A stretch of 64,000 bases of DNA from Bordetella sp. H567 (GCF_001704295.1 NZ_CP012334.1:186001-250000); one strand, 5' to 3'; shown: positions 45,575 to 54,034, counted from the first letter of the stretch. Notes: generated from the letters alone by a model not told the origin. Translations and numbers: made by a program.

Positions 45575-45655
45575 CGAAAAAGACATCGGCCCCGTGAGGG
45601 CGGGGCCGATGGGTACTGCACGAGAGGAGCACCGGAAGACGCCCCGCCTCTCTTC
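45575..45655 (-). ncRNA. Structured 3' element with terminator, copy 0
   Basis: Minus strand, ~80 nt after the stop of the small exported protein gene at 45733. GAGAGGCGGGG, a variable loop, CCTCTCG, GCAGTAC, then a strong terminator hairpin (ATCGGCCCC pairing with GGGGCCGAT) and GTCTTTTT. The same order and the same conserved words occur after the four tandem paralogues 6-8 kb away. It could be a 3'-derived small RNA or only a strong terminator. Confidence 0.5.
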
Positions 45656-45732
45656 GGGGCTGCTGCCTGCCTTATGGGCGGGCGGCCGGTCTGGTCGGCC
45701 GGCGTGTCCGCCGGCGCCTCGCCGTTCCGGGC

Positions 45733-46062
45733 TTAAACGCCTTGGAACGGCTGGTTGTCGATGTCGCCGAACGCGACGTCGCCGTGTGCGCTACCCGTGG
45801 AAGCCGCCGCAGGCACGGAGGGCGCCGCGGTCTGCGCGGTGAACGGCGCGTTGTCCACGTCGTCGTTGCCGGTCAGGCCGGCCGCGCGCGCTTGCTGCAG
45901 TTGGGCCACGACCTGGTCGCGGCTGGTGGCCTGGCTGTCTACCTGGCCGTACACGCCTTGGAAAGGCGTGTTGTCGACGTCGCCGCGCGGGGTGCCCGCT
46001 TGGGCGCCGGCCACCAGGGCCAAGGACAGGGCGACGGATGAAACGATGGTTTGGATCTTCAT
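45733..46062 (-). CDS. Small exported protein with three DNxPF motifs (family member 0)
   Basis: 109 aa. Sec signal MKIQTIVSSVALSLALVAGAQA. The mature part has three evenly spaced motifs, DVDNTPFQGVYGQ, DVDNAPFTAQ and DIDNQPFQGV, with TSRDQVVAQLQQARAAGLTG between the first two, which recalls DUF4148-type exported proteins. It is the divergent paralogue of the four tandem genes at 51.2-53.8 kb. Start ATG 46062, chosen for the signal peptide. The function is unknown. Confidence 0.8.
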   Translation of the reverse strand: MKIQTIVSSVALSLALVAGAQAGTPRGDVDNTPFQGVYGQVDSQATSRDQVVAQLQQARAAGLTGNDDVDNAPFTAQTAAPSVPAAASTGSAHGDVAFGDIDNQPFQGV

Positions 46063-46150
46063 GGCACTTCTCCAGTAGTCGATTGAGGAAACAGGGGGCA
46101 GTTGCGCTGCGCTTGTTTCCGACGCATGGATATTGTGCGCGTCAGAATGG

Positions 46151-46200
46151 TAGGGATAAACCCTTGGTCCGCGAATACACTTTTCCAAATAGCGGACCAA
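46151..46200 (-). promoter_or_regulatory. Promoter-proximal motifs of family member 0
   Basis: Minus-strand GGGTTTATCCCTA (46151-46163), identical to the word upstream of tandem copy 1, next to a 9-bp perfect inverted repeat TTGGTCCGC ... GCGGACCAA (46164-46172 and 46192-46200, 19-nt spacer). Local AT content is high. The likely promoter and operator of the small-protein gene; the regulator is unknown. Confidence 0.5.
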
Positions 46201-46267
46201 TAGAAAAAGGTTGCGATGTAAAAAAGTATAAATCGATAGTGTCGACCTATGTAGCCGAGGCAGCGAT

Positions 46268-47746
46268 TTATCGATTGAACGCTACCTTTTCGCGTCCCGG
46301 CTCCGTGGCCGCCGCCAAGGCGCGCGCCGTGTCCACCGGCCTGGCGGCCGTGGCCGCCGGGTAGCGCAGCGTGAAGCGGATATGGCCGTCCGGGGACGAT
46401 TCCACCCGCGCGCTCCCACCGTGCAGCGCCATGATGGCCCGCACGATGGCCAGTCCCAGGCCGCTGGCGTCGGACCCGGCGCTGCGCGACACGTCGGCGC
46501 GATAAAACCGGTCGAACAGCTTTCCCAGCCGTTCGCGCGGGATGGGCGCGCCGTGGTTGTCCACGTGCACCAGGACGGCATCGGCGGTGGTTTCGGCCGA
46601 TAGCGTGACCGTGCTGTCCGCGTCGGCATAACGCACGGCATTGGCCACCAGGTTGCCCAGGGCCCGGCGGAACAGGATGGCGTCCGCATGGACGTGGCCC
46701 GCCGCCTCGCAGCGCAGCTGGATGCCGCGTTCCTCCGCCAAGCCCTCGAAATAGTCCGCCACGCGGGCCAGCTCCGTCGCCAGGTCCAGCTGCGCGTGGT
46801 CCAGCGCCGATTGGGCATTGTCGGCGCGGGCCAGGAACAGGATGTTTTCCACCAGGCGCGACATGCGTTCCAATTCTTCCAGGCCGGACGCGAGCACGCT
46901 TTCATAGTCCTCCGGCGTGCGGCGCTGATACAGGGCCACCTGGCAATTCCCTATCAGCGCGCCGATGGGCGTGCGGATTTCGTGCGCAAGGTCGGCGGAG
47001 AACTGCGTCAGGCGCTGATAGCCGTCGGCCAGGCGGTCCAGCATGGCATTGAACGAGGCGGCGACCTCGCGCAATTCTTGTGGTGTATCGGCCAGGTTCA
47101 GGCGCTGGTCCAGGTTGGCCGGGGTGATGCGGGCGGCCTGCGCCGCCATGGCGCGCAGCGGCCGCAGGCCGCGCCGCAGGGCCAGGTAGCCCAGCATCGC
47201 GATGGACAGGAAGGCCGCCGCCGTCGCCAGGGCGATCCGCCGGCGGTAATCGCGCAGCATGCGCGTTTCGTTCACCAGCAGATGCGCGGCCTGCACTTCC
47301 ACGGCCCTCCCGTCCACGGTACGCGTCATCGCGGCCACCACGCGCATGGCGCCGCCCTGGGCGGTCAGGGCGGGATGCACGTCGCCCGTCGCGAGCGGTT
47401 GGTCCTGCGCCACCGGCACGATGGCCGGCAGTGTCTGCCCGCCCGGGTTGATGTCCATTACCGGTCCCGTGCGGGGCATGCGGAAGATCAGGATGTCCTG
47501 TTCATTGCCCAGCATGTTTTCGAACAGGGCGGGCCGCGCGCGGATTTCATCCAGCGTGAGCGTATCGCGCAGCAGCATGCGAAAGCGTTCGACCCGGCCG
47601 ACCAGCCCGACGTCGCCACGGAAAATCATGCTCGCTTCCATGGACTTGTACAGGTAGACGCCCGCCATGCTGACGACCAGCGCCGCCAGCAACGCGAACA
47701 TCAAGGCGGTGCGCAGGGTCAGGGAGCGTCGGCGTTGTCCGCGCAT
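46268..47746 (-). CDS. Two-component sensor histidine kinase (CusS/HprS type)
   Basis: 492 aa. TM1 ~residues 12-33, a ~135-residue periplasmic sensor domain, TM2 ~170-190, HAMP, phosphoacceptor His255 in [15 protein letters not shown]-box [11 protein letters not shown]-boxes [11 protein letters not shown]. It overlaps its response regulator gene by 28 bp. Related to heavy-metal (CusS, CopS, IrlS) and oxidative-stress (HprS/YedV) sensors. The nearby periplasmic molybdoenzyme/cytochrome b pair favours an HprRS-like role. Confidence 0.92.
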   Translation of the reverse strand: MRGQRRRSLTLRTALMFALLAALVVSMAGVYLYKSMEASMIFRGDVGLVGRVERFRMLLRDTLTLDEIRARPALFENMLGNEQDILIFRMPRTGPVMDINPGGQTLPAIVPVAQDQPLATGDVHPALTAQGGAMRVVAAMTRTVDGRAVEVQAAHLLVNETRMLRDYRRRIALATAAAFLSIAMLGYLALRRGLRPLRAMAAQAARITPANLDQRLNLADTPQELREVAASFNAMLDRLADGYQRLTQFSADLAHEIRTPIGALIGNCQVALYQRRTPEDYESVLASGLEELERMSRLVENILFLARADNAQSALDHAQLDLATELARVADYFEGLAEERGIQLRCEAAGHVHADAILFRRALGNLVANAVRYADADSTVTLSAETTADAVLVHVDNHGAPIPRERLGKLFDRFYRADVSRSAGSDASGLGLAIVRAIMALHGGSARVESSPDGHIRFTLRYPAATAARPVDTARALAAATEPGREKVAFNR

Positions 47747-48414
47747 TCGCGCACCTCGCAGACGTAGCCGATGCCGCGTACGGTATGAATCAGCTTGGAT
47801 TCGAAAGGACGGTCCACCTTGGCGCGCAGCCGCTTGATCGCGACGTCGACCACATTGGTATCGCTGTCGAAGTTCATGTCCCAGACTTCCGACGCGATGA
47901 TGGCCCGCGAGAGGACTTCGCCTTCGCGGCGCACCAGCAGATGCAGCAGCGTGAACTCCTTGGTGGTCAGCGCGATGGCGGTATTCATGCGGGTGACGCG
48001 GCGCCGCAGCACGTCGATGTGCAGGTCCGCCAGGCTGAGGTGGTCCGCCTCGCGCACCACGCCGCGCCGCAGCAGCGTGCGCACGCGCAGCACCAGCTCG
48101 GTAAAGGAAAACGGTTTGACCAGGTAGTCGTCCGCGCCCAGTTCCAGGCCGCGTATGCGATCCTGCAGGTGGTCGCGCGCGGTCAGGAACAGCACGGGCA
48201 CGTCCTTGTGCCTGCGCAGCGTTTCCATGATCTGCCAGCCGTTGATGCCTGGCAACATGACGTCCAGCACGATCAGGTCATAGCGCTGTTCCAGCGCCAG
48301 GTGCAGGCCATCCGCGCCGTGGCGCGCCAGATCCACCGCGTAGCCCGATTCGCTCAGCCCTTTCTTCAGGTACTCGCCGGTTTTGAGGTCGTCTTCGACC
48401 ACCAGTATGCGCAC
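47719..48414 (-). CDS. OmpR-family response regulator (CusR/HprR type)
   Basis: 231 aa. Receiver domain with phospho-acceptor Asp51 ([14 protein letters not shown]), the switch Lys in [10 protein letters not shown], and a C-terminal winged helix with [21 protein letters not shown]...[12 protein letters not shown]. It is translated first and overlaps the kinase gene. A CusR-like box lies 53 bp upstream of its start, in the gap shared with the divergent operon. Confidence 0.94.
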   Translation of the reverse strand: MRILVVEDDLKTGEYLKKGLSESGYAVDLARHGADGLHLALEQRYDLIVLDVMLPGINGWQIMETLRRHKDVPVLFLTARDHLQDRIRGLELGADDYLVKPFSFTELVLRVRTLLRRGVVREADHLSLADLHIDVLRRRVTRMNTAIALTTKEFTLLHLLVRREGEVLSRAIIASEVWDMNFDSDTNVVDVAIKRLRAKVDRPFESKLIHTVRGIGYVCEVRECADNADAP

Positions 48415-48466
48415 ACCGCACCTCTATTGCCTGCCGACGATTCTATCGGTTTGCATCCACCGCTTC

Positions 48467-48482
48467 ATGACATTATTGTCAT
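48467..48482. promoter_or_regulatory. CusR/HprR-like operator
   Basis: ATGACA-TTAT-TGTCAT, a palindrome with 6-bp arms, resembles the TGACA/TGTCA boxes bound by CusR/CopR-type regulators. It lies between the response-regulator gene and the divergent operon that starts at 48594, so it could control both. Confidence 0.65.
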
Positions 48483-48593
48483 CCACGCGTCATCTTGCCG
48501 TCCCCCTGCGGGCGGCAGGATAGATTTGTCGTCCCTGCGGGGACTTTCCCGCCGGCCGCTCCCGCGGCCCGGCATTGCCTGACGGAGAAGCGT

Positions 48594-49241
48594 ATGAACA
48601 AGCGTTATCGGATCGGCGCCTTGTGCGCCGGCGTACTGCTGGCGGGGGGCATGACGGGCGGTATGGCCGTAGCCCAGGCCCAGCAAGCCCAGCAGGCGCC
48701 GGCGAACCGCCTGGCGGTGCGTGGCAAGATCGAGCAGATTACGGACACCACGCTGCTGGTCAAGGCACGCAACGGCAAGGACGTCAGCATGGCGATTCCG
48801 CCCAATGTCGCGGTGCGCGCCGTGTCGCTGGCGAAGCTCGGCGATATCAAGCCCGATAGCTTCATCGGCACGGCCGCAACGCCGCAGCCGGACGGCACGC
48901 TGAAGGCCCTGGAAGTCCATGTCTTCGCGGCCTCGCTGCGCGGCTCGGGCGAGGGCAACCGGCCGTGGGAAGGCGCGGACGGCAAGACCGGTCAGATGAC
49001 CAACGGTACGGTAGGCAGCCTGGTCGGCACCAATGGCACCACCATGAAGGTCAAGTACAAGGACGGAGAAAAAACCGTGGTCGTGCCGCCCGACGTGCCC
49101 ATCGTCTACATGGAACCCGGCGACCGCGCCTTGCTCAAGACCGGTGCGCCGGTGCTCGTGTTCCCGACCAAGAACGCCGACGGCAGCCTGACGGCCAGCA
49201 CGATCGTCGCGGGCAAGGACGGCACGATACCGCCGATGTAA
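48594..49241 (+). CDS. Exported DUF5666-like protein
   Basis: 215 aa with a signal peptide (MNKRYRIGALCAGVLLAGGMTGGMAVAQA). The body has two repeats of a small beta-barrel type, LAVRGKIEQITDTTLLVKARNGKDVSMAIPPNVAVRAV and NGTVGSLVGTNGTTMKVKYKDGEKTVVVPPDVPIVYM, seen in DUF5666 proteins. First gene of the molybdoenzyme operon. ATG has GACGGAGAAGCGT before it. Function unknown, possibly a periplasmic partner. Confidence 0.75.
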   Translation: MNKRYRIGALCAGVLLAGGMTGGMAVAQAQQAQQAPANRLAVRGKIEQITDTTLLVKARNGKDVSMAIPPNVAVRAVSLAKLGDIKPDSFIGTAATPQPDGTLKALEVHVFAASLRGSGEGNRPWEGADGKTGQMTNGTVGSLVGTNGTTMKVKYKDGEKTVVVPPDVPIVYMEPGDRALLKTGAPVLVFPTKNADGSLTASTIVAGKDGTIPPM

Positions 49242-49258
49242 GGCCGGGGAGATCACTT

Positions 49259-49939
49259 TTGTCCGTACGTCCACTTGGCAACGCGGAGTCGCCTGGACCG
49301 GGTGCGCGCCCGCGTGCCCATGGGCCGCGATTCCGCCGCCCAAGCGCCCACCCGCTTTATGTGCGCATCACGCACTGGCTGAACGTCTATGCCATGGCCT
49401 GCATGTTCATGAGCGGGTGGGGCATCTACAACGCCTCGCCGATCTTCGGCTTCAGCTTCCCGCAATGGGCCACGCTGGGCGGCTGGCTGGGCGCCGCGAC
49501 CATCTGGCATTTCGCGGTGATGTGGCTGCTGGTCGGAAACGGATTGGTGTACCTCGTCGCCGGCATCGCGTCCGGCCATTTGCGCCGCGACCTGATGGAC
49601 GTGACACCCAGGGCCGTCGCGCACGATGCAGTGGCGGCGCTGAAGCTGCGCCTGCCGCATACGCCGGGCCGCTACAACGCCGTGCAGAAAGTGTTGTACC
49701 TGGCCGTCCTGGTGCTGGGCGTGCTGATCGTGCTGTCCGGCCTGGCCATCTGGAAGCCCGTGCAGCTGAGCGAGCTGACGGATCTGTTCGGCGGCTTCGC
49801 GGCCGCGCGCATCGTCCATTTCTGCGCCATGGCCGGCATCGGCCTGTTCGTGGCGGTGCACCTGTTGTTGGTGATCCTCGTGCCCCGCACCCTGCCGCCG
49901 ATGATCACCGGCCGCGCCCACGGAGCCCCCGATGCCTGA
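49259..49939 (+). CDS. Membrane cytochrome b561-type subunit
   Basis: 226 aa, four hydrophobic helices with His residues placed as haem ligands: RITHWLNVYAM, ATIWHFAVMW, RIVHFCAMAG and FVAVHLLLVIL. It should pass electrons between the quinone pool and the periplasmic molybdoenzyme encoded next. The start is a TTG at 49259 with GGGGAGA six bases upstream; no ATG lies before the first helix. The start is inferred. Confidence 0.85.
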   Translation: MSVRPLGNAESPGPGARPRAHGPRFRRPSAHPLYVRITHWLNVYAMACMFMSGWGIYNASPIFGFSFPQWATLGGWLGAATIWHFAVMWLLVGNGLVYLVAGIASGHLRRDLMDVTPRAVAHDAVAALKLRLPHTPGRYNAVQKVLYLAVLVLGVLIVLSGLAIWKPVQLSELTDLFGGFAAARIVHFCAMAGIGLFVAVHLLLVILVPRTLPPMITGRAHGAPDA

Positions 49940-50693
49940 ACGCAAACGTCCGCGCCTGATCCTGGAGCCTGCCCAGCGCAGCCAGCTGCATCGCGCGCAG
50001 CGCCGCCTGCTGCTGCGCGGCGGCCTGTCGCTGGGCGCGCTGGCCATGATGAGCGGATGCAATATGCAGGACGGCGATACCTTCGACAAGGTGTTGTGGG
50101 CCATGTCGCGCTGGAACGACCGTGTGCAGGCCTGGCTGTTCAACCAGAACAAGCTCGCCCCCACCTACGCGGCCAGCCAGGTCACCGATCCGTTCCCCTT
50201 CAATGCCTACTATCCGGAATACAGCGTGCCGGATGTCGACGTGTCCGCCTGGCGCCTGGAGGTCTCGGGCATGGTGGCCGACAAGCACGCGTGGACCTTG
50301 CAGGAATTGCGGCAACTGCCGCAGGCCAGCCAGATCACGCGACTGATCTGCATCGAAGGCTGGAGCGCCATCGGCCAGTGGAGCGGCATTCCGCTGAAGG
50401 CCTTCCTGCAACACATCGGCGCCGATCTCACCGCGCGCTATGTCGGCTTCAAGTGCGCCGACCGCTATTACGGCAGCATCGACATGCCGACGGCCCTGCA
50501 TCCGCAAACCATCCTGGCGCTGGACTTCGGCGGCTCCGAACTGCCGGCCGATTACGGCCAGCCGCTGCGCCTGCGCGTACCCACCAAGCTGGGCTTCAAG
50601 AACCCCAAGCACATCGTAGCGATGTTCGTCACGAACACCTATCCCGGCGGGTATTGGGAAGACCAGGGTTATAACTGGTTCAGCGGGATCTAG
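49932..50693 (+). CDS. Molybdopterin-dependent oxidoreductase of the sulfite-oxidase/MsrP fold
   Basis: 253 aa. SUOX-fold domain with the Cys ligand to molybdenum in TRLICIEGWSAIGQWSG, KCADRYYGSIDM and PADYGQPLRLRVPTKLGFKNPKHI. The N-terminus RRLLLRGGLSLGALAMMSGCN combines a basic start, a hydrophobic stretch and a Cys that could be a lipobox. It overlaps the cytochrome gene. It resembles the MsrPQ (YedYZ) arrangement, though the membrane partner is a b561 type rather than MsrQ. The substrate could be a sulfoxide or sulfite. Confidence 0.87.
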   Translation: MPERKRPRLILEPAQRSQLHRAQRRLLLRGGLSLGALAMMSGCNMQDGDTFDKVLWAMSRWNDRVQAWLFNQNKLAPTYAASQVTDPFPFNAYYPEYSVPDVDVSAWRLEVSGMVADKHAWTLQELRQLPQASQITRLICIEGWSAIGQWSGIPLKAFLQHIGADLTARYVGFKCADRYYGSIDMPTALHPQTILALDFGGSELPADYGQPLRLRVPTKLGFKNPKHIVAMFVTNTYPGGYWEDQGYNWFSGI

Positions 50694-51000
50694 TTCCAGG
50701 CACCAGCCCCCGCGGGCCGTAGCGGGGCCTGTGGGCTGACAGCTGCGCCCCCTGCATCGATGGCACGGCGCTTCAGACTCCGCGTTCGACGTCCCGAGCC
50801 CGATTGTCCAGAGCGGGGTGGCGCGCGGGGCCGGCGAGGCCTGCAGCAGCCGTGACCATCCGCGCTTCGTCGCGGGCGCGCTGCAGCCCGGCACCGCTCC
50901 CTATACCAAGAAATCAACCGGTCTTGCCGACCTTCAATAGTCGCGCCTTATGAACGCAATAGTCGGATTCTTGGAATAGTTCTGGATTAGTTCTGAAAAT
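50694..51000. other. Intergenic region before the tandem array
   Basis: No gene seen. It begins with an imperfect hairpin (CAGCCCCCGC ... GCGGGG ... GGGCTG, ~50704-50738), the likely terminator of the molybdoenzyme operon. The last 60 bp are AT-rich (TTGGAATAGTTCTGGATTAGTTCTG) and lead into tandem unit 1. Confidence 0.45.
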
Positions 51001-51023
51001 GGAAAGATGATTTTCGAATATCC

Positions 51024-51036
51024 GGGTTTATCCCTA
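51024..51036 (+). promoter_or_regulatory. Conserved promoter-proximal motif, unit 1
   Basis: GGGTTTATCCCTA, 120 bp before the start codon. The same word precedes the 45.7 kb paralogue, and close variants lie at 51757-51766 (GGTTTATCCC), 52474-52483 (GGTTTATCGC) and 53356-53365 (GGTTTATCCC) in units 2-4. Confidence 0.5.
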
Positions 51037-51155
51037 GGTCTTGGCGGCGCAGAATGCGTTTCATCGGGAACAGCAACGGACATCGCGAACTTCCCAACGT
51101 TAACGAAATCGCGATGCACGGCCCGAACCACTCAACCAGGACTAGGAGTACTGCC

Positions 51156-51461
51156 ATGAAAGCCAAGACCATCGTTTCCGCTCTGATTCTTTCTTTCGCC
51201 GCCATCGGCGCCGCGCAAGCCGCCAATAGCGAACCGAACAACGTGCCCTTCCAAGGCGTCTACGGCCAAGCGGCCAACAGCGTGAGCCGCACCCAAGTGC
51301 TGGCCGAGCTGCAGCAAGCGCGCACCGCCGGCCTGACGGGCAACGCCGATATCGACAACGCGCCCTTTACCGCCCAGGTGGACAGCGGCGTGAGCCGCGC
51401 GCAGATCGCGCTGGGCTCGGATTTCGGTGACTCGAACAACCAGCCGTTCCAAGGTGCCTAA
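51156..51461 (+). CDS. Small exported DNxPF-motif protein, tandem copy 1
   Basis: 101 aa. Signal MKAKTIVSALILSFAAIGAAQA, then three motifs EPNNVPFQGVYGQ, DIDNAPFTAQ and DSNNQPFQGA. Between them lies VSRTQVLAELQQARTAGLTGNA, which resembles the conserved segment of DUF4148 proteins. ATG 51156 has AGGACTAGGAG upstream; the frame is open before it but the upstream part is not a signal sequence. No cysteine in the mature part. Function unknown. Confidence 0.85.
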   Translation: MKAKTIVSALILSFAAIGAAQAANSEPNNVPFQGVYGQAANSVSRTQVLAELQQARTAGLTGNADIDNAPFTAQVDSGVSRAQIALGSDFGDSNNQPFQGA

Positions 51462-51550
51462 GCACCCACGGCGATTCCAGCCACGGGTGGCGTGATCGGC
51501 GATCGAGTTATCGGGCGCAAAGATCGGGTCCGGCCGCATCGCGGGCCACG

Positions 51551-51677
51551 CCACCAGGAAGTCCGGCCGTTCATGCCTGTAAGGGTGAACGGTTTCCCCG
51601 GCGAGAGGCGGGGATGCTGTAAGTGGCAGTCCTCTCGGTGCAGTACGTCGGCCCTCCTTGCGAGGGCCGATTTCTTT
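51551..51677 (+). ncRNA. Structured 3' element, unit 1
   Basis: CCACCAGGAAGTCC, hairpin CCGTTCA...TGAACGG, a second stem CGAGAGG...CCTCTCG enclosing CGGGGATGCTGTAAGTGGCA, GCAGTAC, then the terminator TCGGCCCTC-CTTGC-GAGGGCCGA with TTTCTTT. It is more conserved between units than the spacer before it. Confidence 0.55.
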
Positions 51678-51885
51678 ACGGCCGCCGAAACGGGTTTTCT
51701 CCTGGAATAGGCAGTGGATTGACTAAAAAAACGGAAAGATGATTTTCGGCTACGCCGGTTTATCCCCCCGTCTCGGCGGCGCAGAATGTGTTCCATCGGG
51801 AACAGCAACGGACATCGCGAAACTTCCCAACCAACCAATCGCGATGTACGGCCCGAATCACTCAACCAGGACTAGGAGTACTGCC

Positions 51886-52191
51886 ATGAAAGCCAAGACC
51901 ATTGTTTCCGCTCTGATTCTTTCCTTTGCCGCCATCGGCGCCGCGCAAGCCGCCAACAGCGAACCGAACAACGTGCCCTTCCAAGGCGTCTACGGTCAAG
52001 CCAGCAACAGCGTGAGCCGCACCCAAGTGCTGGGCGAGCTGCAACAAGCGCGCACCGCCGGCCTGACGGGCAACGCCGATATCGACAACACGCCCTTTAC
52101 CGCCCAAGCCGATAGCGGCGTGAACCATGCTCAGATCGCCCGGGGCTCGGATTTCGGCGATTCGAACAACCAGCCGTTCCAAGGTGCCTAA
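51886..52191 (+). CDS. Small exported DNxPF-motif protein, tandem copy 2
   Basis: 101 aa, same layout as copy 1. Differences are few: SNSVSRTQVLGEL in place of ANSVSRTQVLAEL, DIDNTPF for DIDNAPF, and NHAQIARGSDFGDS near the end. Shares the AGGACTAGGAGTACTGCC leader just before the ATG. It is closest to copy 3. Confidence 0.85.
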   Translation: MKAKTIVSALILSFAAIGAAQAANSEPNNVPFQGVYGQASNSVSRTQVLGELQQARTAGLTGNADIDNTPFTAQADSGVNHAQIARGSDFGDSNNQPFQGA

Positions 52192-52280
52192 GCACCTGCG
52201 GCGATTACAACCACGGGTGGCGTTATCAAGCGATCGGGTGATCGAGAAAGGTATCGGGTCCGACAGTATCGCGATCCCGC

Positions 52281-52407
52281 CACCAGGAAGTCCTGCCGTT
52301 CATGCCTGTACGGATGAACGGTTTCCCCGGCGAGAGGCGGGGATGCTGTAAGTGGCAGTCCTCTCGGCGCAGTACATCGGCCCTCCTTGCGGGGGCCGAT
52401 TTTTTTG
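52281..52407 (+). ncRNA. Structured 3' element, unit 2
   Basis: Same order as in unit 1: CCGTTCAT...ATGAACGG hairpin (8 bp), GAGAGG...CCTCTC stem, GCAGTAC, terminator ATCGGCCC...GGGGCCGAT followed by seven T. Confidence 0.55.
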
Positions 52408-52604
52408 CCACCGTCGATTTGGGATAGGCAGTCGATTGACCAAAAAAACGGAAAGATGATTTGCGGCTACGGCGGTTTATCGCCCGGTCTCGGCGGCGCA
52501 GAATGCGTTTCATCGGGAACAGCAACGGACATCGCGAACTTCCCAACGTTAACGAAATCGCGATGCACGGCCCGAATCACTCAACCAGGACTAGGAGTAC
52601 TGCC

Positions 52605-52910
52605 ATGAAAGCCAAGACCATCGTTTCCGCGCTGATTCTTTCCTTTGCCGCCATCGGCGCCGCGCAAGCCGCCAACAGCGAACCGAACAACGTGCCCTTC
52701 CAAGGCGTCTACGGTCAAGCCAGCAACAGCGTGAGCCGCACCCAAGTGCTGGGCGAGCTGCAACAAGCGCGCACCGCCGGCCTGACGGGCAACGCCGATA
52801 TCGACAACACGCCCTTTACCGCCCAAGCCGACAGCGGCGTGCGCCACGCGCAGATCGCCCGCGGCTCGGATTTCGGCGATTCGAACAACCAGCCGTTCCA
52901 AGGTGCGTAA
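52605..52910 (+). CDS. Small exported DNxPF-motif protein, tandem copy 3
   Basis: 101 aa, almost the same as copy 2 (RHAQIARGSDFGDS instead of NHAQIARGSDFGDS). Signal peptide and three NxPF motifs intact. Copies 2 and 3 look like the most recent duplication within the array. Confidence 0.85.
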   Translation: MKAKTIVSALILSFAAIGAAQAANSEPNNVPFQGVYGQASNSVSRTQVLGELQQARTAGLTGNADIDNTPFTAQADSGVRHAQIARGSDFGDSNNQPFQGA

Positions 52911-53007
52911 GCACCGACGGCGATTCCAGCCACGGGTGGCGCGATCAAGCGATCGACTGATCGGATGATCGGCAAAGAGATTGAGTTCGACCGCATCGCG
53001 GACCACG

Positions 53008-53134
53008 CCACCAGGAAGTCCTGCCGTTCATGCCTGTACGGATGAACGGTTTCCCCGGCGAGAGGCGGGGATGCTGTAAGTGGCAGTCCTCTCGGCGCAG
53101 TACCTCGGCCCTCCTTGCGGGGGCCGGTTTTTTT
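53008..53134 (+). ncRNA. Structured 3' element, unit 3
   Basis: Same hairpin, GAGAGG/CCTCTC stem, GCAGTAC and terminator (CTCGGCCC...GGGGCCGG, then seven T). The terminator's outer base pairs differ from unit 2 while the stem remains paired. Confidence 0.55.
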
Positions 53135-53483
53135 GCGCGAACGGAAAAAGCGGTTTTTTCTCCCTGATGCCGATGAGCCTTTCAGCGCCACTACCCCGTG
53201 TTGACCTTCAAGTTAGAAGTCCGGGTCTTCCGAACACTCACGCAAGAAGCCACGGGCTTACGAACGCATCCTGCGACTTGCAAACCCATGACCGGTATCC
53301 CGGAGTAGGTGGGGGGATTGACTAAAAAAACGGAAAGATGATTTGCGGCTACACCGGTTTATCCCCCGGTCTCGGCGGCGCAGAATGTGTTTCATCGGGA
53401 ACAGCAACGGACATCGCGAACTTCCCAACCGACCAATCGCGATGCACGGCCCGAACCACTCAACCAGGACTAGGAGTACTGCC

Positions 53484-53789
53484 ATGAAAGCCAAGACCAT
53501 CGTTTCCGCTCTGATTCTTTCCTTTGCCGCCATCGGCGCCGCGCAAGCCGCCAATAGCGAACCGAACAACGTGCCCTTCCAAGGCGTCTACGGCCAAGCG
53601 GCCGACAGCGTGAGCCGCACCCAAGTGCTGGCCGAGCTGCAGCAAGCGCGCACCGCCGGCCTGACGGGCAACGCCGATATCGACAATGCGCCCTTTACCG
53701 CCCAGGCGGACAGCGGCGTGAGCCGCGCGCAGATCGCGCTGGGCTCGGATTTCGGTGACTCGAACAACCAGCCGTTCCAAGGTGCATAA
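53484..53789 (+). CDS. Small exported DNxPF-motif protein, tandem copy 4
   Basis: 101 aa, closest to copy 1 (SRAQIALGSDFGDS and DIDNAPF shared; ADSVSRTQ instead of ANSVSRTQ). The order 1, 2, 3, 4 with 1 similar to 4 and 2 similar to 3 suggests block duplication or gene conversion. Confidence 0.85.
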   Translation: MKAKTIVSALILSFAAIGAAQAANSEPNNVPFQGVYGQAADSVSRTQVLAELQQARTAGLTGNADIDNAPFTAQADSGVSRAQIALGSDFGDSNNQPFQGA

Positions 53790-53877
53790 GCACCCACGGC
53801 GATTCCAGCCACGGGTGGCGTGATCGCGCGATCGGATGATCGGCAAAGATACCGGATCCGACCGCATCGCGATCCCG

Positions 53878-54005
53878 CCACCAGGAAGTCCGGCCGTTCA
53901 TGCCTGTACAGATGAACGGTTTCCCCGGCGAGAGGCGGGGATGCTGTAAGTGGCAGTCCTCTCGGTGCAGTACGTCGGCCCTCCTTGCGAGGGCCGATTT
54001 CTTTT
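53878..54005 (+). ncRNA. Structured 3' element, unit 4
   Basis: CCGTTCAT...ATGAACGG, CGAGAGG...CCTCTCG, GCAGTAC, and terminator TCGGCCCTC...GAGGGCCGA with TTTCTTTT, nearly identical to unit 1. Confidence 0.55.
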
Positions 54006-54034
54006 GCACGAACGGAAAGCGGTTTCTTGCTCCC

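Larger units (their letters stand above)
51001..54034 (+). repeat. Four-fold tandem array of small-protein gene units
   Basis: Units start at the word GGAAAGATGATTT at 51001, 51733, 52450 and 53332 (periods 732, 717 and 882 bp). Each holds a ~150-bp leader, a 102-codon gene, ~90 bp of variable spacer and a ~125-bp conserved 3' element ending in a terminator. Genes and 3' elements are about 90-98 percent identical by eye, spacers much less. Unit 4's spacing is longer because of ~165 bp of extra sequence before it. Confidence 0.9.

Noticed and set aside
51156-53789. The four-copy array as an assembly artefact
   Set aside because: The copies differ from one another in coding and spacer sequence, the spacing varies, and each has its own base changes.
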